Source: Notamacropus eugenii
Taxonomy: Eukaryota; Chordata; Mammalia; Diprotodontia; Macropodidae
NCBI RefSeq assembly: GCF_028372415.1
Contig: NC_092874.1
Coordinates: forward strand, 332,028,651-332,092,650
Direction: 5' to 3'
Length of the DNA: 64,000 bases
The notes under the pieces are model-generated. The model was not told the origin of the DNA. It saw only the letters and a program-made list of their open reading frames with translations, and ran no database searches. The position numbers and the translations under genes are program-made. Of the stretch, positions 44,155 to 54,244 are shown one piece after another (within the stretch, counting starts at the first letter, position 1; every line of letters begins with the position of its first letter).

Positions 44155-44310
44155 TAGGCTGGGTATAACAATACATAGTGGAAAGAATTCTAGATTTTAG
44201 GGCAGAGGATTCTCTCCGGGCCCCCTTTTCCTTATTCTGTAAAAATGATAGGGTTGGACTCCACAATCAAAGATCCCTTCACAATTGAAATCCGTAATTC
44301 ACTTATCCAG
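44155..44310 (+). mobile_element. SINE fragment (GGTTGGACT-type tail)
   Basis: AATACATAGTGGAAAGAATT, TTATTCTGTAAAAATGATAG, GGTTGGACTCCACAATCAAA and GATCCCTTCACAATTG follow the marsupial SINE variant whose tail reads GGTTGGACTAGATG. It starts about 60 bp after ISCA1 exon 2. Confidence 0.6.
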
Positions 44311-44374
44311 AACACGTGATATAAATCCAGGTTTGTTTCTTACCTATACCCTGAATATATTTTTTTAATGTATA

Positions 44375-44507
44375 TAATTGCATGTTGTCTCCTACATTAG
44401 AATGTAAACTCCTTAAAGGAAGGAGCTGTTTTTATCATGGCATCTGCAGAATTTAGCACAGTGCCTGAGACTTAGTGGGCTCTTAATAATTGCTTGTTGA
44501 TTGACCA
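44375..44507 (+). mobile_element. L2 3' end, sense
   Basis: TTAGAATGTAAACTCCTTAA, GGAAGGAGCTG, TAGCACAGTGCCTGAGACTT and TTGCTTGTTGATTGA are the last 130 bp of L2. Confidence 0.75.
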
Positions 44508-44764
44508 GAGGGAGAAAGAAAATGGTAATTAGAGGTGATTTCCAAACACATTTGATTTTGGATTTTGTCTTTTCATTTAAAATCAATTAATCTTTCAAAA
44601 GATTAGAGAGCAAAATTTAATGAGTAGGTTTATTCATTTGTAACTCCTATTGAATAACACAGATCTAGAGAAGGTAAGAGTCAGACCTATCTTTTGTACC
44701 CAATCTTTTAACTGACCTCGGTCCAGTTCATTTAATTCTGAACCTTCACGCACTCTATAGAATG

Positions 44765-44870
44765 AGTGGCAAGCAGTATAGGATAGCAGAGCATAAGCCT
44801 GACTCCCAAGTCAGGAGATGTGGGTTCTAATGCTGGCTCTGCCACTAATGAGCTATTGCCCTCATACCAC
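44765..44870 (+). mobile_element. SINE fragment
   Basis: CCCAAGTCAGGAGATGTGGG, TTCTAATGCTGGCTCTGCCA and CTAATGAGCT are the middle of a MIR-like SINE. Confidence 0.6.
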
Positions 44871-44946
44871 TATGAAATGTTTATAATGTGCTCTTTTAAC
44901 CAAAACTTTAGGATAGTTTGTTTGCTTTCCAAACAAATCTATGTAG

Positions 44947-45262
44947 TTCCATCAGGCTGGTATCCACTTGTAATCCCCGCTATGGGGGAGACTGAAGTTG
45001 CTGGATCTCTTGAATTTGGAAATCCTGAACTCCAGGAGGGTTACAGCCAATCAGGTGTCTACATTAAGTCTGGTACTAGTATGGTGAGCACCCAGCCATG
45101 GATAGCCATGAGGCTGCACACAGATGGGAAAAGAAGTCCAGGTCAAAATAGCTCAGGTAAAAAAAGAAACAGGTTTAAGATTCCATGCCAGTTAGTATTA
45201 GGGTCTAGCCCACAAGTGGTCACTACACTTGTAGCCTGGACAAAACGGGGAAACCTACTCTC
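44947..45262 (+). pseudogene. RN7SL: 7SL (SRP) RNA pseudogene, full length
   Basis: This follows 7SL RNA, the scaffold of the signal recognition particle, from end to end. TTGTAATCCCCGCTATGGGG is the 5' Alu domain start (7SL: CTGTAGTCCCAGCTACTCGGG). CAGGTGTCTACATTAAGTCT and GGTACTAGTATGGTGA match 7SL GGTGTCCGCACTAAGTTCGGCATCAATATGGTGA. Then come CAGGTCAAAATAGCTC, GGTCACTACACTTGTAGCC and GGACAAAACGGGGAAACC, the last recalling CACTGCACTCCAGCCTGGGCAACA. It has many substitutions plus a short insertion, about 315 bp against about 300 in the functional RNA. There are no upstream promoter elements, so it is probably a retroposed dead copy. It sits in ISCA1 intron 2. A 191-codon open frame across it is coincidental. 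Confidence 0.85.
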
Positions 45263-46529
45263 AGAAAACATAAATGTAATCAGATATTTTCATGTAAAAT
45301 TATCTTCTGTGGCAATTTGCTATACATTTCGTTTTAAATGTCCACATCCATTCCCAATAATTATGTTTCCTGTTTGGTTGTGTCTTGTGGTGTGATGCAG
45401 CCTTTGGCTTCAGAACCTTACCTAACAAGGATTATAATTTATCCCCGTCTGAACGTGAACTGTCCTGTCAAGTTATATTTAAACATGGAGGCAGAAGAGA
45501 GCAAGCTGTGCTCGGGGAACTGCTAGAGGGTCTAGTCTGGCTGGAGTAGGGTGTATGAAGTCAGATGAGTAGTAGACCAGGAGGCTGGAGAAATAGGTTG
45601 GGACAAAATCTTGATTTCTTAGAAGATTGTATTCTATCTAAGCAAAAAGTATAAATAAAAAAGGATGTGTGTGTGAAATGATCAAAAAAGGCATATAAGA
45701 TAGACTGGAGAGAGGGAAGACTACAGGGCAAACAATTTATAAGCCTGTTGAAGTAAATCCAAGTAAGAAATAGGACTCTGAACTAGAGTGGTGATGACAA
45801 AAAGGGGACTGGTGGAAGGAGATATAGTGAGAGGACTTAACAACTGCTTGGCTCTTAGGGCAAAGGGAGGAGCATTCACAGACAGGCCTTAATTCTGAGT
45901 TATGGAAAGAGTTGTGATACCATTAGCAGGAATAGAAAAATTAGGAGGAATACCAGATTTGGGGGGAAAAGCAAGTATTAAAAATTGGTAACTACATCCT
46001 TCTTGGGACTATATAAAAAGAAAACTGTGGACACAAATATAGTAGTGAATAAACAGAAGATACAGAGAAAATAACTAATAAACTTGTAGATGTGCATTAT
46101 ATTTTAAAATTCATTTTAAATTGTAATTTTTTATAAATTTATTCTTACTTAGTTTTATTAAAGTTAGGGTTTTTTTGTTTGATTTAAAAGGATGTGGCCC
46201 TTTGGAGCAGACCAGCGTAGGAGGATATAGACCATAGGGTTCTGAGATTGCCATGTTTCCTGGTGCTTGGCTCTCATTTTAAACACAGAACTCTGTGAAG
46301 AAGGAGCAATCGAAAGAGACAAGTAGCCCTCCTGGGAAGGGGAGGGACCTTTTAAGACTTCTGACAAAAGTTTGTTAGGAGTTTATTTTAGTACAGACCA
46401 TTGGAGCAGTTATCAAGAGAGTCTAAGCCTGAGTCTGCCACTAATTTGATGTGTGTGACTGGACAGACTTCATCACCTTTCTGGCCTCAGAATTTTTGTT
46501 TTTGTTGTTTGTTTATTTTTAATGGGAGC

Positions 46530-47275
46530 TTAGGCCAGGTCCTAATATAGCAGGGGTCTGGGGTCATCCACAACATATTTATAGCCTACGTGTGGTGGCA
46601 GCCCCTCAACATGCTGTTTGGCTCATTAACATCCATTCTCACAGTCCTGCATTCTAACATAATCAAGGGCATATGTTTGTGTATTTCCTTACTAATTACA
46701 AAAATTGCACATTTCTCCCATTCAACTAGCTTGTAGACATCACCACACCCCAACTTATTAAATATTAATTATTTAATAAGCTAGAGACACCTCTTTTCCC
46801 ATAAAGTTGTTCATATCTGTAAATCAAAACCCTTAATCTATTCAGTTTAAATAAATATTAAAGTTGCTGGCTCTACAATGTATTAATGAGTTACTGGTAG
46901 CACAAAGACATAAATTATTGTTTACAATACGTAAAGATCATCACTATAACTTACATAGCATGGTTCTATCATTTAGTTACCTCCAGATAACAAGCCTCCT
47001 CTCAAGAATCTTCTTTATCCTCTTTCTCTATACCTTATTCTCTCTCTTCACAGATGACTCCTCACAGAATTCTCTTTGTAATCTTTCTTCACCATGTAAG
47101 AGTTAATCAATTCTCCCAAGAAAAAAGTTTTCTCGTCTATTTTCTCCAGTTTCCCTCAAACTTTCATATTAACTTGTCTTTTCAGTCTCTCTATAGAGAG
47201 ACTCCAACAAGCTTTCCTGTATCTTAAAGATACAAGTAACAATTTCTGTAGCCTCTGTAGAGGTGTTACACTAAC
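46530..47275. other. Unclassified intronic stretch, possibly an LTR-like fossil
   Basis: About 745 bp I cannot classify. The right edge reads AGAGGTGTTACA, which reversed begins TGTAACACCTCT, like an LTR start on the - strand. An AATAAA-rich middle follows. No duplication or matching end was found, so this is a guess. The intron between 45270 and 46530 shows nothing recognisable. Confidence 0.2.
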
Positions 47276-47624
47276 ATAAAATTAAGAGGGGGAAAAAAAG
47301 CTTTCTTTTAGTGAATTGTCAAAGAAACATTTAAATTATTTGGGGGCTTATGAAGTTTTTTTGTACTATAAAGAGGTATTCTATCATAAGTGCTTTCCTT
47401 AGGGAGCAGAATATGATTATTAACCCTTGTAATGAAAAGAAGCTTATTCCTGCTTAGTCTTTACAAAAGGCCATTTTAACCAGAGAAATGCTTGTTCACA
47501 TTTTCTAGTTTACATATGAATGAATCAAGATTGGTAGCTGAGTTTTGAGTTTGTTATTGTCTGTGTCTTAATACATAAAAATAAAAGTTATGTCTAAGAG
47601 AAAGCACTTTAAATTCTCTTTTAG

Positions 47625-47730
47625 ATAGGTCTGAAAGTTGGGGTCCGGACCAGAGGTTGTAATGGACTTTCTTACACTTTAGAATACACCAAGACAAAAG
47701 GAGAGTCTGATGAAGAAGTTGTACAGGATG
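47625..47730 (+). CDS. ISCA1: ISCA1 exon 3 with cluster-binding Cys57
   Basis: The exon gives IGLKVGVRTRGCNGLSYTL and EYTKTKGESDEEVVQD plus one base. The signature RTRGCNGLSYTLEY contains Cys57, the first of the three conserved Fe-S ligands of A-type carriers. The acceptor is CTCTTTTAG|ATAGGT and the donor GGATG|GTAAGT, phase 1. Differences from the human sequence, as I recall it, are conservative (Val/Ile, Val/Leu, Asp/Glu, Ile/Val). Confidence 0.98.
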
Positions 47731-49044
47731 GTAAGTCTTTTCTTAAAAATGCTTGGTAACTTGATGTGCCCCAAATCTGCGCCTTCACTGCATGAGGCAT
47801 GTGTTGTTTCATCTAATGAGCCAGCATTGTTAAGCTTTTTATATAATAAAAAGTCATTTCACTCATCTGCATTTGTCTGCTTTCCTTAGACAGTTTATAG
47901 GAAGCCAGCGCTTCTCTTTATGCCCTCAAACAACCTCATTTTTTTTTTTTTTTTGGTTGCCAGCCTGTGCTTTGGGGAAATTCTTGTCTACTTTCCTGGC
48001 CACATCTCTAAGCTTTTATTACTGCGAAATATAGTGTTTTGCCTGTAATGTTTATCTCCCAGCTAGCTGGCCAACAACTTGTAAAAGTTCCTTTGAAAGA
48101 CAAATGAATAATTCTTCACCTTCTGAAAAACTTCCTAACTCTAGTGTGGAACATGTGGTATGAAGTGCCCTGGATTGAACATAGTCACATACCTTAGGTG
48201 CTGAAATTTGACTCATTTAGTTGTTTCTTATATCTGCAGGGCACTAAGCTCTTGCCACATGCCCTTTTCATGGTTGTTTTGTTTTGTTTTTCCTTTAGGC
48301 TGTAGTGAGAAACAGAAGGTTCTGGGCTCAACCCTTAATGAAACCAATTGATTTTTTTTTTTTAATTCTAAAACTTAATTTGATTAAAAGAGCTTTTATT
48401 CTTGAAACAAAAGGAATAAGGTTTATGCTTAAATAATATTTAATCTTTTCTAAAGAGAGAAGCAACCATATTTTGGTGTCTTTTTTATTTGTCCAGATTT
48501 TCTACCAAATACTGGTATCATCAAGTTAGGCCAGATTTTGTATTATCCGTGTAATTGGGTCATTACAGTTTCCATGATAATTACTTATTATTATTAAAAT
48601 AGCAGTATTAGTTAATTGTCATTGTGCACAGCTCAAAATTAGGCAATAGAATAGCCAAGCCTGTTCTAAAAAATCATATGACGCTTACTTCCTGAACATA
48701 ATTTTGGTGCTTTTGTTAAAACCTTCAATCTTACCAAAGTTATTACTTAGATTTTAAAGACATTTGAATGCAATGAGAGGTAAATCAGTGTTTTACATGG
48801 AAACATCATTCATTTGCTCATGTGCAGAACCCCAGCTACCCTACTGTAATTGCTTTTCTATAAGTCATAATACTGGTACAACAAGAAAAATAGGAAACTG
48901 ACCACTTTGATAGGATTACTAAAATATATACAAAGCTTCCTGTTTAGCTTTGTGTCTTCTGTTTGAAGTTCATTTGCGCTTTGGTTTGGCAAGCTCTACA
49001 AGGATGTTGAGACACTCTGTAACATGTGTTTTGTTTTCCTTAAG

Positions 49045-49193
49045 GAATTAGAGTATTCATCGAAAAGAAAGCACAGCTAACACTTTTAGGAACAGAAATG
49101 GACTATGTAGAAGACAAATTGTCCAGTGAATTTGTTTTCAATAACCCAAACATCAAAGGAACTTGTGGCTGTGGAGAAAGCTTTAACTTTTGA
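49045..49193 (+). CDS. ISCA1: ISCA1 exon 4: C-terminal CGC motif and stop
   Basis: After the split Gly codon the frame reads IRVFIEKKAQLTLLGTEMD, YVEDKLSSEFVFNNPNIKG, TCGCGESFNF and stops at TGA (49191-49193). The CGC motif supplies Cys121 and Cys123, which together with Cys57 bind the cluster at the dimer interface. The whole protein is 129 residues, the normal length. The last residue is Phe where human has Ile. The acceptor is TTCCTTAAG|GAATTA. The three introns (8306, 3531 and 1314 bp) all obey GT-AG. Confidence 0.98.
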
Positions 49194-50875
49194 AAACTCA
49201 GGACTACTTTGGCATTAAGTACCAAGAATGCTCGTGTTCAACCATGTGGCTTTCTAAAGAAATCATGTTTCTTTCAGGTTCTGGGCCTTGCAATGTATGG
49301 CTGCCTTATGAGGAAAATAAAGTTAATGCATTTTGAAAATAAAACCATTGTGTTAAATTCCAGAAAAATTGGTCTTTGCACCATCTTTTAGCTGACAGAT
49401 TGAGTTCTAGAAAATCTCTGAGGAGCACTGATAATTTACTGTTCTGTAAGAAAAAAAAATCCTTATTTTGAGTTTATATCTCCATTTATTTCTCTTAGAA
49501 CAAATTTTCCTTGTCTTATTGATAAGGTTCAGTCTTGCATTTCACACAGTTGTGCATATAAGTGGCCATCTGACGAGCAGGTATAATTGTGAAATGTTTT
49601 CATCATTTTTACATTTCAGTCCCTGATTTTTGACTCTCAAAATTCAGAGGCAGAAAATCTGACTCCTGGTAGCAAAGGACTTTGGAGATCTCTCACCAAC
49701 TCAGATTTATCAAAGCTTTTTTTATCAGAAGGCCTTAACTTGTAACAGTCATGGTCACTGAGTGTAGATAAGTTTTTAGAAACACTGCAAAGAATTTCTA
49801 GATGACAGCGCTTTCTAAAAATATATATCTTCAGTCTCTAATTTTTAACTTCTTATTTCTTCCACCCTGTCTTCCTAAAGCATGATTCCTAAGCTCACTT
49901 AGAATTTAAGAACTGGATGGAATCTTATAGGCCATCTAGTTCAGTCCCAAAGGCCTGATAAGGTGGGGCAACCTCCCCAGGGTCATGTCCTTGAGATCAT
50001 GGCAAAGCCAGGACCAGACAGAAGTTTCTTAACTCACAGGCAGGCTTTCCACGGGGCCACAGTGCCTCTAAAGATCCATGTCTCTTATCCCCTCCTAAGC
50101 AATACAGGTTGTCCTTGTCTGTGCTCATAGGCAGTAGAGAAAAGTGACAGATCTGTACTTGTCTTGACTATGAAAAGAACACAGGGGCCTTCGTAGCTAG
50201 CTGAATTCCCTCGTCCCTCAGCTAAGTGGACGACCGTTGTGTTTAAGTGACAGAACTTGGAGAGGAAGTTGTTTGAATTGCTTTCTTTCTTTGCATCTCT
50301 ACAACCACAGTTCAAAAAGTCAAAGAGGGTGAGTAATGGAGCAACCTGAAAATCCTTTTTTAAAGACTTAGTCTAACTGCTATAGCTGTTGTGCTCCGCT
50401 TCAGTAGATGGTTGTCTTTCCTGAAGTTTCAAATTTAATATTTTCTGAATTCTAACCTATTGCTGGAAGATTAAAGGAATAGCCTTTTTTTAAAATGAAC
50501 GTGAACTAATACTCATTCCCACAGTTTTCTCTGACAGTGTTCATTTTATATTCTAATTCTTGATTCTGCAGGGTTTGACATATTGAATGCTTCGTGTTGT
50601 GTGGTAGTATCTATGCTTCTTGTCTGAAAGTTAACACTGTCAAAACTGAAGTAGTTTTGAGTTCCTTTAAATATGATTGTCATGTTCATATCCTGCTCAC
50701 TTGCGTCCTGTTCATAAGAACCTGATGCACAACACGCACAAAACTTTAAGAATATTATGTAAGTGCTAGTAACAACTTGTGTAGTTAATATTATTTTGTT
50801 GATCGATTTATAATTTGTGCAATATTGTATGTAAAAGTCTTTGTTGCCAATAAAATTGTATCCTCTGTATAAGCA
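49194..50875 (+). other. ISCA1: ISCA1 3'UTR with alternative poly(A) signals
   Basis: AATAAA occurs early at 49316-49321 and 49338-49343, and again at 50849-50854 (TTGCCAATAAAATTGTATCC). Use of the first would give a 3'UTR of about 150 nt, of the last about 1.7 kb. The long form fits mammalian ISCA1 as I remember it. The only repeat in this stretch is one SINE at 49895-50070. Confidence 0.6.
49895..50070 (+). mobile_element. MIR-like SINE inside the ISCA1 3'UTR region
   Basis: TTAGAATTTAAGAACTGGAT, GGCCATCTAGTTCAGTCCCA, CAACCTCCCCAGGGTCATG and GCCAGGACCAGAC are a shortened MIR-type SINE. If the long 3'UTR is used, it is part of the mRNA. Confidence 0.6.
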
Positions 50876-50929
50876 TGAGATTTTCTTTTTTGACGGAGAA
50901 CATAAAAAGAACCGTAGGCTAGTAGCAAT

Positions 50930-51290
50930 CATCACTCACAGAAGGACAACCCTCCTAGTTTCCTCCCTCGTGTCTAGACTACTGCCATAGTTTCCTAGTT
51001 GGACTCCACGCCTCCAGGATTTCCCCTTCCCCCTCCCATTCCATCTTACAAATGGCAGCGTATTCAGTATTCCTCTAACGTGATTTTCAGTGTGTCACTC
51101 ACTCCCTTGCTCAAGCAGTCCCAACTGAAACACAGCCTCTCCTTCAAAGCCCTCCATCCATTGACAGTCCTCTTCACCAGCCTCCTTGTTGCTGTTCCTT
51201 TATTCGGGCCATCCACTCAGCCCAGCTGACTCTGGATCACCACAACCTACCCCTGCCTGTCTTTTGAATGTTGCATTCGTCCTGCCCAAG
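50930..51290 (+). mobile_element. L2-type LINE, sense, left piece
   Basis: CGTGTCTAGACTACTGCCAT, AGTTTCCTAGTTGGACTCC, TCAGTGTGTCACTCACTCC and TTCAAAGCCCTCCATCCATT follow the L2 body. The copy is interrupted by the SINE at about 51300 and resumes near 51640. Confidence 0.65.
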
Positions 51291-51299
51291 CATAATATT

Positions 51300-51540
51300 T
51301 GTTATAGCTGACATTAAAGATCATTTTAAAATTTGTGGAATGCTTTATATCTATTGCTTCTGTTGAGCTTCACGATATCTCAATGAGGTAAATGCTATAG
51401 CCATCCTCTCCATCCTACAGGTGAGACAGCCAAGGCTCAAGAGCAGTTAAGAGGCTTGCCCAGAGTCAAGAGGCAGAATTTGAACTCAGGTTCTTCAAGT
51501 CTTGTACTCTTTCTGTTATGCCTGAGTGCCACCTGAGGTG
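51300..51540 (+). mobile_element. MIR-type SINE nested in the L2
   Basis: GGAATGCTTTATATCTATTG, AATGAGGTAAATGCTATAGC, GAGGCTTGCCCAGAGTCAAG and GAATTTGAACTCAGGTTCTT are MIR blocks. L2 sequence stands on both sides. Confidence 0.7.
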
Positions 51541-51639
51541 ATGGTGGCTTGATCACGTGACTGAAGATCAGGAAGTTGAACCAGGTTACATGATCCCTCC
51601 ATCATTTCTAAGACCTATGATTCTAAAAGTCTCTTGGGT

Positions 51640-51765
51640 ACCATGTTTACCACCTTCAAGACTCAGCTTGAAACCCCTAATTCCAAGAAGCCTTCTTTTG
51701 ATTTTTCCTACCTAAAATCACTCTGGGCACCTGTGTACACTTTGGGCTCAGTATGTACAATCAGT
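51640..51765 (+). mobile_element. L2-type LINE, sense, right piece
   Basis: ACCACCTTCAAGACTCAGCT, TTCCAAGAAGCCTTCTTTTG and TTTTTCCTACC continue the L2 body; the 3' tail is missing. The stretch 51765-52975 has only an L2 tail (about 52185-52265, antisense, AACAAATATTTTTGAAGGTA) and a CA/TA repeat. Confidence 0.6.
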
Positions 51766-52804
51766 AATATATTCATTTGAACTTGCTGGTTTATTGCTGT
51801 GGCCAGAATTGTCCATTTCTTGGTTATACCTCATATTGTGAGATTCATAGTAGGCAGTTTGGAAATTTTGACTAATTTTTATTCTATTTGATATGGTCCT
51901 TGAAGCAGTGAAAATGTTGGTGACTTGATCCTCAACCAGAGGAATCATATTCATTCTCAAAATCTCTACCACTTCTCATTATTTTATCAGCATCCCATTC
52001 TAAACCTTACTCATTCAGCCTTGAGGAAGGTGTCTGATACTTTGCTGCACTGATTCTTTGATGTGTTATTTGAACCACATGTTATCTCAATGCTCTGTTA
52101 TGTATGGTGATGCTTAGACTTGCTAACCACTCTAAGCATTAACCTGATTGGTTCAATTTAGCGTATAATAAATAGGCCTTGTTCAGTTTAACAAATATTT
52201 TTGAAGGTACCTACTGTATGCTAAGGATGTAGAGTTTCAGAAAACAAAAGAAGCTTTCTGTGCATAATTATTAACATGGAATCTCACAGTGATTCCATCA
52301 CAACAGATGGGAAAAGTTTTTTGTTTTGGGTTTTTATTTTGTTTTCATGTTGATCCTGGGAGATTTTCAGTACTTCCTGTCCAGCTAGAAGCAACCTTTC
52401 TTATGGGTTGAGACCTGAGAAACCAGGAAATTGGAAACATGATGAAAACACTAAGCTGCTTAAAGGCCTAGCTGAATTGATATCTCAATTTCGTTTGAAG
52501 TCTCATGTGATTCTTCCTAGTGCTGAATTGTTTACATTTCTGCCCCACAATGAAAAGAATTGTACTCCTTGGGAAATATTTATAAAAGCTCTTTAAATGA
52601 GCCGTGTTCCAATCAGTGGTCACCCTTTAAAAGTCTGGCAGAATTTCTGAATCCACACAAATGTGTGTCAAAACCTAGAGTTATAAACAACATAGGCCTC
52701 AGAAATTGAAAGGATGAACCACTTAAAATGGTTCAAGTAGAAGTTTCATTTGTCCCTTCTTTCTCTAAAGATAAGATAGACTTTGATGGGAGTAAAGACC
52801 AGAA

Positions 52805-52872
52805 TGTACATATACACATATCTATATACACACATACATACATATGTATACATACACATGTATGCATGTATA
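52805..52872 (+). repeat. TA/CA-rich simple repeat
   Basis: TATACACATATCTATATACA, then CACATACATACATATGTATA and ATACACATGTATGCATGTAT form a degenerate dinucleotide/tetranucleotide tract. Confidence 0.85.
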
Positions 52873-52974
52873 TAGAGAGACAGTACCCACAGGCTACAGA
52901 ATTGCTAAAACATTCAGACACAGATAAAGAATAGCTGGTTGTTTTGTGTTGCCAATTCTCATGAGGCTTATACA

Positions 52975-53110
52975 ATAATCATTAATACTCATATGGTGCT
53001 TGAAGATGGACAGAGTAATTATCTCATTTAATCTTCACAACTGCTCTGGGAAAGAGATTCCCATTTTTACAGATGTGGAAACAGGTTTAAAAGAGCCATA
53101 AACTCAATAG
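52975..53110 (+). mobile_element. MIR-type SINE fragment
   Basis: TCATTAATACTCATATGGTG, TTATCTCATTTAATCTTCAC and CATTTTTACAGATGTGGAAA are MIR blocks. Confidence 0.6.
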
Positions 53111-53234
53111 TGTCAGTTACTACAAAATTTGAAAAGACATCAAATTATTTTATTCTGAACATAAACATTTTAAAAAAAAGACCATTTTGATGAAGGCAAG
53201 AGGGAAAGTATAGAAAAGGGAGTCTTCTAACATT

Positions 53235-53435
53235 AAAGTAATTTATGAAACATTTACAATGTACAGAGCACTTTCATGGTTTAATTGATCCTCATAGAAA
53301 CCCTATGAGGCATATTTATTTTTTAAGGGCAAAAAAAATCCTGAGGCTAGAAGAGGCTATGCCCAAAGTCAAATAGCTAGTAAATTCCAGAGGTAGGATT
53401 CAAATCCAGATCTGACTATACCATACTATACAGTC
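53235..53435 (+). mobile_element. MIR-type SINE
   Basis: TACAATGTACAGAGCACTTT, TTGATCCTCATAGAAACCCT, CAAAGTCAAATAGCTAGTAA and GGATTCAAATCCAGATCTGA follow the MIR core. Confidence 0.65.
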
Positions 53436-53494
53436 TAAAAAAAAAAACAACACCTCTTTTAAAAATTCAGTTCTAGAAAGTCTTAAGAATTTTG

Positions 53495-53725
53495 TGGGGA
53501 ATACAGAAACAAAAAACAAAGACCCTTCCACCCACCCACGGATTAAGACCTCCAGGAGCTTAAATTCTACCAGAGAAAAGCAACATATTCAGATAAGTTA
53601 ATACAAAATAATTTCAGAGAAGGAAAGACTAACACACTCCTAAAAGGCACATCCTTTTGCCTCTAGGAGGCAGTGCATTCTAGGTATGGGGAATGGCATG
53701 TTGTAGCCAGCAGAGCTATCCAACA
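53495..53725 (-). mobile_element. L2 fragment, antisense
   Basis: CAGGAGCTTAAATTCTACCA and GAGGCAGTGCATTCTAGGTA are the reverse of L2 3'-proximal blocks. Confidence 0.5.
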
Positions 53726-53934
53726 TGCTTGGCTGCCCACAATACTCCCCAATATATCCTGTCTCAGATTAAAATAGAAGTGGGAAATGTTTAACAAAAT
53801 AAACAGCAAAACATAGATAACATTACATTTTAAAATTGTCACAATATGCAAGCCAGGCTTCTTAAGTATAGATCAGTGGCCCCTTTCTATTTGATACTGT
53901 TGGTATACCAGAAGAGAAGGGAAGCGGGGAATGA

Positions 53935-54178
53935 AAGAAACAGGTATTTATATAACATCAACCATGTACTGTGCCAACCACTTAACAAATGTTTCAGATC
54001 CTGACAACAATCTGTCATGGTCGGTGCAGTTCTTTATACAGCTGATGAAACTGAAGCAAACGGGTTAAGTGATTTGCCTGAGGATACACAGCCAATAAGT
54101 GTCTAAGGCTGGATTTGAACTCAGGACTCCCTGACTCCAGGCCCAGTTCTCTATCTACTGCATCACCTAAATGCCTAG
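53935..54178 (+). mobile_element. MIR/THER1-type SINE, nearly full length
   Basis: AACAGGTATTTATATAACAT, AAGTGATTTGCCTGAGGATA, CACAGCCAATAAGTGTCTAA, GGCTGGATTTGAACTCAGGA and TCTATCTACTGCATCACCTA follow the full MIR/THER1 order. Confidence 0.8.
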
Positions 54179-54244
54179 GGAACAGCCAGTAAACACATAC
54201 TCACCACCACCATGTTCATGATCTCTGAAATTCCCTTTTCTGAT

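Noticed and set aside
44820-45395. 191-codon open frame in ISCA1 intron 2
   Set aside because: It runs across the 7SL RNA pseudogene and a SINE; there is no splice logic and no protein resemblance.
50388-50412. TTGTGCTCCGCTTCAGTAG resembling the start of U6 RNA
   Set aside because: The similarity stops after some 15 bases; nothing of the remaining RNA follows.
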